A stretch of DNA of 64,000 bases from Pseudogemmobacter hezensis (GTDB lineage Bacteria; Pseudomonadota; Alphaproteobacteria; Rhodobacterales; Rhodobacteraceae): NCBI RefSeq assembly GCF_013155295.1, contig NZ_JABJXT010000005.1, positions 1 to 64,000 on the forward strand, read 5' to 3'. A program made the translations under genes and the position numbers. Position 1 is the stretch's first letter, and every line of letters starts with the position of its first letter. The notes beneath the pieces are model-generated. The model searched no databases. It saw only the letters and a list, made by a program, of their open reading frames with translations, and was not told the origin of the DNA. Below are positions 53,044 to 60,717 of this stretch, piece by piece.

Positions 53044-53952
53044 ATGACCCAAATAGATCATCTTGCCGGGGTTCAGGCTTTTGTCGAGACCGCGCGCCAT
53101 CTGAACTTCACCGAGGCTGCGCGGACTTTGGGCGTGACCAAATCCGCTGTGGGGAAAAGCGTGAGCCGCCTTGAGGCCCGCCTCGGAGCCCAGTTGATCC
53201 ACCGCAGCACGCGCCGGCTGGTACTGACCGCCGATGGCGAGGCCTATCTGGCGGTCGCGCGCCGCGCCCTTGAAGAGATAGGTGCTGCCGAAACCTTCCT
53301 CGCGAGCGGCAACCGCGACGTCGCCGGGCGCCTGCGCGTGGATGCGCCCGCCGCCTGGGGGCGTCAGGTTCTGCTGCCGATCCTTGTCGGCATCACGCGC
53401 GATCATCCGGGTCTGCATCTGTCGCTTTCCTTCACCGACCGCATCATCGACCCGATCGAAGAGCGCGTGGATCTCGTCATCCGCTTTGGCGAGACGCCGG
53501 ACACCGGCGGCCTGATTACCCGCAAGCTGGCGGAGCAGCGCGCGCCGCTGGTGGCCGCGCCGGGTTACATCCTGCGCAAGGGGGTTCCAGCCTCGCCGGC
53601 GGACCTGCACCATCACGACTGCATCACAGGCGTTCGGAAAGATGCGCCCACCGGCTATCGGATCGCGCAGGGACAGGCCCCGGCTGAGCGAATCAATGTG
53701 CATGCCACGCATGAAATCGGCGATGGTGCGGCGGTGGTCGAGGCGGCAATCGCCGGGCTCGGCATCGCACAGATGCCTCTGTCGCTGGTCGCACAGCCGC
53801 TGGCGGATGGCAGGCTGGTCGAGGTTCTGCCGGATTACGGCATCGCGCCGGTGGGCATCTACGCGCTCTGGCCCGAGACGCGGCATCTGCTGGCCCGGGT
53901 TCGCCATGTCGTCGATGTGCTCGCAAGGCATGGGCAGCAGGGGACCCTTTAG
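53044..53952 (+). CDS. LysR family regulator (tautomerase-operon side)
   Basis: 302 residues with an N-terminal winged HTH (LAGVQAFVETARHLNFTEAARTLGVTKSAVGKSVSRLEARLGAQLIHRSTRRLVLTADG) and a type 2 periplasmic-binding effector domain from about residue 92. LysR genes usually face the operon they control; here that is tautomerase, hydrolase and Gfo/Idh genes. ATG 53044 by homology; the frame is open to 52798. Convergent with a second LysR gene at 53976. Confidence 0.9.
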   Translation: MTQIDHLAGVQAFVETARHLNFTEAARTLGVTKSAVGKSVSRLEARLGAQLIHRSTRRLVLTADGEAYLAVARRALEEIGAAETFLASGNRDVAGRLRVDAPAAWGRQVLLPILVGITRDHPGLHLSLSFTDRIIDPIEERVDLVIRFGETPDTGGLITRKLAEQRAPLVAAPGYILRKGVPASPADLHHHDCITGVRKDAPTGYRIAQGQAPAERINVHATHEIGDGAAVVEAAIAGLGIAQMPLSLVAQPLADGRLVEVLPDYGIAPVGIYALWPETRHLLARVRHVVDVLARHGQQGTL

Positions 53953-53975
53953 AACCCAGGCCTGAGCGCCGGTGT

Positions 53976-54938
53976 CTAACCCTTCATGCTTGCAGGTTGC
54001 GATGCCACGTCATCCGACCGTGCAAGTCCGCGATCCCAGGATGGGTTAGGGCCAAGGTCGCTCACCAGGAAATCAATGAAGGCGCGGACCTTGGCCGGAG
54101 GGCGGCGGTTGGCCGCGTAGACGGCGAAGACACCGGCAAGTTCCATCGGCGGATGATCGAGACAGACGGGGACCAGCCGCCCTGCGCGGATTTCGCTGCC
54201 GACAAGAAACGTGGGCTGATAGATCAGGCCTTGCCCGGCCAGAGCCGCGGCAAGCAGGGCATCGCCATTGTTCGCCTGAAATCTGCCGCTGACGCCCGCG
54301 CTGAAGGCACCATCTGTCCCGAACTGCCAATGCGTCGGGCCAAGCGCGGTCGACAATGTGTAGCCGAGGCAATCGTGGGAGGCGAGATCCGAGATCGTTC
54401 GGGGCGTGCCCCGTGCCGCCAGATAGGCCGGGGAGGCGGCGACGAGCAGGCGGCAGCGTGCGAGCTTTCGGGCGATCAGGGTTTCGTCCTGGATATGCCC
54501 GATCCGAATGGCGACATCCCAGCCTTCCTCGACAAGATTGACCACCCGGTCGCTGAGGCCGAGGTCGATCGTCAGGGCAGGATGCAACCTCGAAAATCCC
54601 GCAAGGCGGGGCACGAGTTCGCGCACGCCGAAAGACACCGGCACGTTCACTCGCAGCCTGCCGGTCACCTCGACCCGCTCTGCGCTGGCGACGGCATCGG
54701 CCTCCGCGAGGTCCGAAAGGATGCGCTCCACACTTTCCAGATAACGCCTGCCGGCTTCGGTCAAGGTGATCTTTCGGGTCGTCCGGTGGAGCAGCTGCAC
54801 ACCCAGCCGCTCTTCCAGCGCGGCCATATGCTTGGTCGCCATCGTCTGCGACATGCCAAGCGCCCGCGCGGCGCCGGACAGGCTGCCGAGAGCGGCCACC
54901 CTGGTGAAGACCTGCATTCCCGCGACCCGATCCAGCAT
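53976..54938 (-). CDS. LysR family regulator (quinone-operon side)
   Basis: 320 residues, HTH VAGMQVFTRVAALGSLSGAARALGMSQTMATKHMAALEERLGVQLLHRTTRKITLTEAG, then an effector-binding domain (LIARKLARCRLLVAASPAYLAARGTPRTISDLASHDCLGY), like regulators of quinone or aldehyde stress genes. Divergent, across 199 bases, from the isochorismatase-fold gene that leads a six-gene operon, which it likely activates. Confidence 0.9.
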   Translation of the reverse strand: MLDRVAGMQVFTRVAALGSLSGAARALGMSQTMATKHMAALEERLGVQLLHRTTRKITLTEAGRRYLESVERILSDLAEADAVASAERVEVTGRLRVNVPVSFGVRELVPRLAGFSRLHPALTIDLGLSDRVVNLVEEGWDVAIRIGHIQDETLIARKLARCRLLVAASPAYLAARGTPRTISDLASHDCLGYTLSTALGPTHWQFGTDGAFSAGVSGRFQANNGDALLAAALAGQGLIYQPTFLVGSEIRAGRLVPVCLDHPPMELAGVFAVYAANRRPPAKVRAFIDFLVSDLGPNPSWDRGLARSDDVASQPASMKG

Positions 54939-55137
54939 CTGACTTCACTCCGTTGGTGTGAGCTGTTCCTATTTCTTGCCGGATTGTCGGTCAAGCGACC
55001 CGGGTGCATATCCATGGTGCGGGCCCTGATGGCGACGGGACAATCGTCGGGGCCCGCGCGGCGAATGCCGCAAGTCTTTTTTCCCGGCCAAAGAGACACC
55101 TTTCGGCCATCCTTCCCTGACGTGACGGAGAATACCC

Positions 55138-55968
55138 ATGAAACGCACATTCAAAACCCTCGCCACGGCCGCAGCGCTTGCCGGCGTGTCCACCCTTGCG
55201 GTTGCGCAGGACCGGCCGGCGGATATCGTCAGCCCGATCACCGACGGCACGCTCGCCCTGCAGTCGACGCCTGCCGAGGCGCGCGCGGCGGGTCGTTCCG
55301 CCTATGACAAGCCGACGGCCGAAAACAGCATCATGCTGTTCGTGGACCATCAAGTCGGGCTGATGGCCTCGGTCCGCGACTTCGCGCAGGCATCGGGCTA
55401 CAAGGCCAATGTCGTTTCGCTAGCGCAGATGGCGAAGGCGATGGACATCCCGGTGCTGCTGACCAGCTCCAACGCGCAGTGGCAGAACGGCGACATCCTG
55501 CCCGAGCTGAAGGAGATCTTTCCCGATCAGCCGATCATCCGCCGCACCGGCATCATCAACGCCTATGAGGATCCGACCTTCCGCAAGGCGCTGCTGGATC
55601 TGATGGCGGAAACCGGCCGCACGCATATCATCATCTCGGGCGTGACGCTCGGCACTTGCGTCGCGCTGCCGACCCTGTCGCTGATCAATGACGGCTACCA
55701 GGTCATCCCGGTGGTCGACGCCTCGGGTGCGTGGAGCGCCTATGAAGCCGATGCCGCCATCGCCCGCATGGGTAATGCGGGGGCGCAACTCCAGTCCGTC
55801 TTCGCGCTTGGCGCGGAACTTCAGGCCGACTGGAAGCGCCCCTCGGGCAACGACATGCTGCTGCCCTTCACCGAGGGCCTGCCGGAATACGGCTGGATCG
55901 TGCAGGGCTTCTGGAACAATGCCGGCGAAACCCGGGCCGTGGCCGATCCCTTCGGCCTCGTGAAGTAA
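55138..55968 (+). CDS. Exported isochorismatase-family cysteine hydrolase
   Basis: 276 residues with a signal peptide (MKRTFKTLATAAALAGVSTLAVAQ) and an isochorismatase fold: MLFVDHQVGLM with Asp70, and SGVTLGTCVALPTLSLI with Cys174 as the nucleophile. Closest in type to YcaC-like hydrolases. A signal peptide is unusual for this mostly cytosolic fold, so it may act in the periplasm on an amide. First gene of the operon divergent from LysR, 93 bases before the LLM oxidoreductase. Confidence 0.88.
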   Translation: MKRTFKTLATAAALAGVSTLAVAQDRPADIVSPITDGTLALQSTPAEARAAGRSAYDKPTAENSIMLFVDHQVGLMASVRDFAQASGYKANVVSLAQMAKAMDIPVLLTSSNAQWQNGDILPELKEIFPDQPIIRRTGIINAYEDPTFRKALLDLMAETGRTHIIISGVTLGTCVALPTLSLINDGYQVIPVVDASGAWSAYEADAAIARMGNAGAQLQSVFALGAELQADWKRPSGNDMLLPFTEGLPEYGWIVQGFWNNAGETRAVADPFGLVK

Positions 55969-56061
55969 AACGCTGCGGCGAGGCGCATCTTTCATTGCGC
56001 CTCGCCGCACTCGGAAGCCGGGCTTTCGATCAGACATCTGTCACCCGGAAAGGAGCGTGGA

Positions 56062-57132
56062 ATGGAACTCGGACTCTATACCTTTGGCGATCTGCCGGTC
56101 GGGACGATCGGCCCCGAGGCCGCGCACCGCCGCATTCAGGACATCATCGCCGCCGCAAAACTCGCCGACGAGGCCGGCCTGTCCGTCTTCGGTGTCGGGG
56201 AGCATCACCGGCCCGACTATGCCGTTTCGGCACCCGAGGTCATGCTGGGCGCGATCGCCGCCGCGACCGGGGCGATCCGATTGACCACGGCTGTCACCAT
56301 CCTGTCCTCGGCCGATCCGGTGCGCGTCTTCGAACAGCTCGCGACCCTCGACCTTGTGTCGAATGGCCGCGCCGAGATCACGGTGGGGAGGGGCGCTTTC
56401 ATCGAATCCTTTTCGCTGTTCGGCTATGCGCTTGAGGATTACGATGCGCTTTATATCGAGAAGCTCGACCTGTTCCTGAAACTGGCGGCAGAAGAGCGGG
56501 TCACTTGGCAAGGCCATTTCCGCGCACCGCTTCAGGACGCGCCGGTCGCGCCCAGGCCGCTTTCGACCGACGGCCGGATCTGGATCGGTGCGGGCGGCAC
56601 CCCGGAAAGCGCCGTTCGGGCGGGCAAGGCGGGATTGCCGCTCAACCTTGCCAATATCGGGGGCGATCCGGCTCGGTTCAAACCGTTCATCGATCTCTAT
56701 CGTCGCACGGGCCATGCCGCAGGCCACGATCCCTCGGGTCTGAAAGTGGCGATCTCCAGCCATCTGCATGTCCAGAAGGATGCGCAGGCCGCCCGCGACG
56801 CGTTTTATCCGCATTACGCGCGCTATATAGGTCACAACCTGCCGAACGGCGAGAATGGCTGGAAGGTCTCACGCGCCGATTACGATCAGATGCTGTCGCT
56901 GCGCGGCCCGCTGTTCGTCGGCAGCCCGCAACAGATCGTCGACAAGATCCTCTACGAACGCGAGCTTTTCGGCCATGACCGATTCATGGCGCAGATCGAC
57001 ATAGGTGGCCTTCCGTTCGGCAAGGTGGCGAACGCCATCGAGCTTCTGGCTACCGACGTGCTGCCGCATGTGCGGCGCGCAGGTCCAGCCCCGACCGGGC
57101 GGGATGAAAAGGCCCCGCATTCGGACAGATAA
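56062..57132 (+). CDS. LLM-class flavin-dependent oxidoreductase
   Basis: 356 residues of the luciferase-like TIM-barrel family: MELGLYTFGD start, EHHRPDYAVSAPEVMLGAIAAATGAIRLTTAVTILSSADPVRVFEQLATLDLVSNGRAEITVGRGAF, and GSPQQIVDKILYERE near the end. Members use FMN or F420-like cofactors to oxygenate or reduce small organic compounds. ATG follows GAAAGGAGCG. Probably modifies an aromatic or quinone compound together with its operon partners. Confidence 0.9.
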   Translation: MELGLYTFGDLPVGTIGPEAAHRRIQDIIAAAKLADEAGLSVFGVGEHHRPDYAVSAPEVMLGAIAAATGAIRLTTAVTILSSADPVRVFEQLATLDLVSNGRAEITVGRGAFIESFSLFGYALEDYDALYIEKLDLFLKLAAEERVTWQGHFRAPLQDAPVAPRPLSTDGRIWIGAGGTPESAVRAGKAGLPLNLANIGGDPARFKPFIDLYRRTGHAAGHDPSGLKVAISSHLHVQKDAQAARDAFYPHYARYIGHNLPNGENGWKVSRADYDQMLSLRGPLFVGSPQQIVDKILYERELFGHDRFMAQIDIGGLPFGKVANAIELLATDVLPHVRRAGPAPTGRDEKAPHSDR

Positions 57133-57190
57133 CCATCCGGTGGCAGACCGCACCGGTCCCTCGATCATCCCCATCTCAAGGAAAATCATC

Positions 57191-57595
57191 ATGATCGACA
57201 CTCGCACCGTTCCCTATGCCGTATTCGTCCTGCGCGTCGCGCTCGGGGGGCTGTTCCTCGCCCATGCGGGGCTGAAGATCTTCGTCTTCACTCCCGCCGG
57301 GACCGCTGGCTTCTTCGGCTCGCTTGGCCTGCCGGGCTGGCTGGCCTATGTCACCATCGTCTGGGAAGTCATCGGTGGCGCCGCGCTGATCCTCGGCGTC
57401 TGGCCGCGCATCGCCGCAGTCGCGCTGATCCCGATCCTGCTCGGCTCCATCTTCACCGTCCACGGCGCCGCCGGATTCTTTTTCGACAATGCCAACGGCG
57501 GCTGGGAATTCCCCGCCTTCTGGATCGTCGGGCTGGTCGTTCTGGCGCTGGCCGGCGATGGAAAGTTCGCGCTGAAGCCCACGCCGACATTCTGA
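57191..57595 (+). CDS. DoxX family membrane protein (CatD-like)
   Basis: 134-residue membrane protein with four helices: VPYAVFVLRVALGGLFLAHAGLKIF, WLAYVTIVWEVIGGAALILGV, IAAVALIPILLGSIFTVHG, FPAFWIVGLVVLALAG. In Bacillus, CatD of the catechol-inducible catDE operon is a DoxX-type protein paired with a VOC dioxygenase, the same order as here. ATG 57191 by homology (the frame is open to 57005). 24 bases before the VOC gene. Confidence 0.9.
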   Translation: MIDTRTVPYAVFVLRVALGGLFLAHAGLKIFVFTPAGTAGFFGSLGLPGWLAYVTIVWEVIGGAALILGVWPRIAAVALIPILLGSIFTVHGAAGFFFDNANGGWEFPAFWIVGLVVLALAGDGKFALKPTPTF

Positions 57596-57619
57596 ACCTT
57601 ACTGTAGAGGAGAACGACC

Positions 57620-58486
57620 ATGACCACCCCATCCGCCCCTGTCCGATCCGAAACCGGGTCTGCGCCGCTGTCCATGGGCAGGGTCGCGCTCACCGTCAAC
57701 GATCTCGACCGCGTCGGCGATTTCTATCAGCGCGTGGTCGGGCTTCACCGGCTGGGCGGGGATGGCGAGAGTGCGCTTCTTGGCGCGGGCGGCACCGTCC
57801 TGCTGGAATTGCGCAGCGACAAGGCCGCGCGGCGGAGGTCCCCGCGCGAGGCCGGTCTGTTCCATACGGCTTTTCTGCTGCCCGAACGGGCCGATCTTGG
57901 CCAATGGACGAAGAACGCGATGGCAACGCGGGCCCCGGTGATCGGCGCCTCGGATCACGGCGTCAGCGAGGCGCTCTACCTGTCCGATCCCGAAGGCAAC
58001 GGCATCGAGATCTATGCCGACAGGCCGGTTTCGGCATGGAAGCGGGCCGGCGGCCAGATCGAGATGCCGAGCGATCCGCTCGACGTCGGAGATCTGGTTG
58101 CCAGCGTCGGCGACGGGGTCTGGACCGGTTTCCCCGAGGGCTCGGTGATCGGGCATGTGCATCTGCAGGTGGGGGCCATCGCCGAGGCCGAGGCGTTCTA
58201 TGCGGGGATCCTCGGGTTCGACATCACCTGCCGTTACCCCGGCGGCAGCTTTTATGCCGCCGACGGCTACCATCACCATATCGCCACCAATATCTGGAAC
58301 AGCCGCGGAGCACCCGCGCGCAGCTATCCCTCGACCGGCCTCGCCGAGGTCGCGATGGAGGTGAACCCCGCCCGGCTGGAGGCGGCCCGCAACCGCGCCG
58401 CCGCCGCCGAAGCGGGGCAGGGCACCCTCGCGCTGCGCGATCCCTGGGGCACGGCGATCACTTTGCGCATGTCAGGAAAGGACTGA
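57620..58486 (+). CDS. Tandem VOC-domain dioxygenase-like protein (CatE-like)
   Basis: 288 residues with two vicinal-oxygen-chelate modules: SMGRVALTVNDLDRVGDFYQRVVGLH and SEALYLSDPEGNGIEIYAD in the first, VIGHVHLQVGAIAEAEAFYAGILGFDIT and RDPWGTAITLRM in the second. Metal ligands (His and Glu) are in GLFHTAF, GNGIEIY and GHVHLQV. CatE of Bacillus is a catechol 2,3-dioxygenase of this shape. Ribosome site TAGAGGAGAA. 3 bases before the hydroquinone reductase gene. Confidence 0.9.
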   Translation: MTTPSAPVRSETGSAPLSMGRVALTVNDLDRVGDFYQRVVGLHRLGGDGESALLGAGGTVLLELRSDKAARRRSPREAGLFHTAFLLPERADLGQWTKNAMATRAPVIGASDHGVSEALYLSDPEGNGIEIYADRPVSAWKRAGGQIEMPSDPLDVGDLVASVGDGVWTGFPEGSVIGHVHLQVGAIAEAEAFYAGILGFDITCRYPGGSFYAADGYHHHIATNIWNSRGAPARSYPSTGLAEVAMEVNPARLEAARNRAAAAEAGQGTLALRDPWGTAITLRMSGKD

Positions 58487-58489
58487 ATC

Positions 58490-59506
58490 ATGCTCGTGGA
58501 CGGGAAATGGACGGCGGACTGGCATCCGGTGCAGGCGACCGACAAGAAGGGCGGTTTCGTGCGCCAGATCTCGGGGTTCCGCAATTGGATCACACTGGAC
58601 GGCAGCGCCGGGCCGACCGGCGAGGCGGGCTTCGCGGCCGAGGGCGGGCGCTATCACCTCTATGTGGCGCTGATCTGCCCCTGGGCCTCGCGCACGCTGA
58701 TCGCGCGCAAGCTGAAGGGGCTTGAGGACATCGTTTCCGTCTCTGTGGTTGAACCCGCGCTGACCGACGAAGGCTGGCGCTTCGGCGATTATCCCGGCTC
58801 GGACCGCGACATGCTGAACGGGGCCACCTATTTGCACGAGCTCTATACCCGCGCCGACCCGCATTACACGGGCCGCGCCACCGTGCCCGTGCTCTGGGAC
58901 AAGACGCGCGGGACAATCGTGAACAACGAATCCGCCGAAATCGTGCGGATGTTCGACACGGGCTTCGGTGCGCTGGCGCGCCCGGACCACGATCTCTACC
59001 CCCAGGGCCTGCGCGACCGGATCGACGCGCTGAACGAGCGGATCTATCCGCGTCTCAACAACGGGGTCTACCGCGCGGGCTTCGCCACCACGCAGCTCGC
59101 CTATGAGGAGGCCTTCGCGGATGTCTTCGGCATGCTGGACGAACTGGAGACGCATCTGGCGGGCGAAGGGCCGTATCTTCTGGGCGAGCGGTTCACCGAG
59201 GCGGATATCCGGCTTTTCGTGACGCTGGTGCGTTTCGACGCCGCCTATTACGCGCTCTTCAAATGCAACCTGCGTCGGCTGGCCGATTACCCGGCGCTCA
59301 GCGCCTATCTCCGGGCTGTCCTCAATCTGCGGGGTGTGCGCGAGACCGTCAATATCGACCATATCAAGCGCGGCTATTATTCGATGCGGGCGCTCAATCC
59401 CAACGGCATCGTGCCGGTGGGGCCGGACCTGCCCGGACTCAACCCCGTCACGCTAGCCCCCGCCGCAGTGGCGCCCGCAGTGCAAACCCGAAAGGAACGG
59501 TCATGA
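58490..59506 (+). CDS. Glutathionyl-hydroquinone reductase (Xi-class GST)
   Basis: 338-residue Xi-class glutathione transferase of the YqjG/PcpF group, reducing glutathionyl-hydroquinones. Catalytic Cys63 is in LICPWASRTLIARKLKGL; the thioredoxin-fold end VPVLWDKTRGTIVNNESAEIVRMFD, a helical C-terminal domain (EGPYLLGERFTEADIRLFVTLVRFDAAYYALFKCN) and the substrate segment IDHIKRGYYSMRALNPNGIVPVGP are present. In the operon it would recycle quinone-glutathione conjugates. The stop overlaps the esterase ATG (ATGA). Confidence 0.93.
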   Translation: MLVDGKWTADWHPVQATDKKGGFVRQISGFRNWITLDGSAGPTGEAGFAAEGGRYHLYVALICPWASRTLIARKLKGLEDIVSVSVVEPALTDEGWRFGDYPGSDRDMLNGATYLHELYTRADPHYTGRATVPVLWDKTRGTIVNNESAEIVRMFDTGFGALARPDHDLYPQGLRDRIDALNERIYPRLNNGVYRAGFATTQLAYEEAFADVFGMLDELETHLAGEGPYLLGERFTEADIRLFVTLVRFDAAYYALFKCNLRRLADYPALSAYLRAVLNLRGVRETVNIDHIKRGYYSMRALNPNGIVPVGPDLPGLNPVTLAPAAVAPAVQTRKERS

Positions 59507-60123
59507 GCCGGTCTCTCGTCATTTTCCTGCACGGCGTCGGCAGCCGTGGCGCCGATCTGGCACCGCTCGGCGATGCCTGGCGTGCGCTGCTGCCGTCGAC
59601 GGATTTCGCGGCGCCGGACGGGCCCTTCGCCTTCGATCACAGCGGAAGCGGCCGGCAATGGTTCAGCGTCAAGGGCGTGACGGAGGCCAACCGGCCCGGC
59701 CGCATCCTCGCCGCGCGGGATGCCTTCGATCACACCATCGCCGGGATCGTCGCCGCGCATGGCTTGACGGGACAGCCTGACCGCGTTGCCCTGGTTGGTT
59801 TCTCGCAGGGCTCGATCATGGCGCTGGACGCGCTTGCCTCCGGTCGCTGGCCTGTGGCGGCGGTGGTCGCTTTCGCTGGCCGCCTCGCTTCGCCCGCGCC
59901 AATGGCGCCGTCGACGGGCAGCAGGGTCCTGCTCGTCCACGGTGACGGCGACCGGGTGATGCCTGTCGAGGAAAGCCGAACCACCGCAGCGGCTTTGAAG
60001 CAGGCGGGCGTCGATGTCGCCCTGAATGTCCTGCCCGGCCTTGGTCACACGATCTCGCCAGAGGGCGCGACGGCTGCGGGCGCGTTCCTGTCACACGTAT
60101 TGACGGCCAGTCAAAACGACTGA
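59503..60123 (+). CDS. Carboxylesterase/phospholipase-type hydrolase (MhqD-like)
   Basis: 206-residue alpha/beta hydrolase of the abhydrolase_2 type: VIFLHGVGSRGADLAPLGDAWRALLP, nucleophile LVGFSQGSIMALDAL with Ser101, Asp in HGDGDRVMP and His in LPGLGHTIS. In Bacillus the methylhydroquinone-induced mhqD encodes a protein of this group. ATG 59503 overlaps the upstream stop. Last gene of the six-gene operon. Confidence 0.88.
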   Translation: MSRSLVIFLHGVGSRGADLAPLGDAWRALLPSTDFAAPDGPFAFDHSGSGRQWFSVKGVTEANRPGRILAARDAFDHTIAGIVAAHGLTGQPDRVALVGFSQGSIMALDALASGRWPVAAVVAFAGRLASPAPMAPSTGSRVLLVHGDGDRVMPVEESRTTAAALKQAGVDVALNVLPGLGHTISPEGATAAGAFLSHVLTASQND

Positions 60124-60717
60124 AAGAGCCACAACCGAAGACGTCGGGCCGCCGCGCGGTCCCTTGCCCGGTGAGAGTCGGAAATCTTGCCCGCGAAGCC
60201 GATGAACCATCCTGGCCCCGCTGGCTTCCGCATAGGGCAGAACGGGGCGGGCGGGACGCGATACCCCGCCTGCCACCGGCCAGCGGGCCTGTCCCGATGG
60301 CCGGATGTTCCCGAGCATCGGGTAGCGCAGGCGTTGATGGTGGCCGGGCCGGATGAGGCGGTAAATAGTAGACCCACAGGAAACTCTGTGTGGAGCCTTT
60401 GTGTCTTTACGCTGAAACAGCGCCGGAATAGCAAATTTCAGGATGTGTAGCCCATGGCATACCGCCCGATTTCCATTGCTGAACGGCATTGACCACACCT
60501 GACACAACGACCGCCGATTAAGCTTGTCTGGCAAGAAGCGTCACGACTTGTTCAGGCCGGGTTGGCGCCATGGCCGCTGGCATCGGGAATGCGGGCGCCG
60601 GGAAAAGCTCGGAACAAGGAGATCTCCCAGCTACTTCACCCGAACCAGCGCCGCCGGGTCACTCTCTTCGTGGGAGCCACGGGATCAAACGATACAAGAG
60701 GAAGGACAAGAACTGGC
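60124..60717. other. Intergenic region, no gene recognised
   Basis: 594 bases between the esterase and the glucose dehydrogenase gene. A GGCGGG/CCCGCC hairpin lies near 60251-60271. Short frames on both strands have no recognised motif. It probably holds the promoter of the dehydrogenase gene; no consensus element was identified with confidence. Confidence 0.35.
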
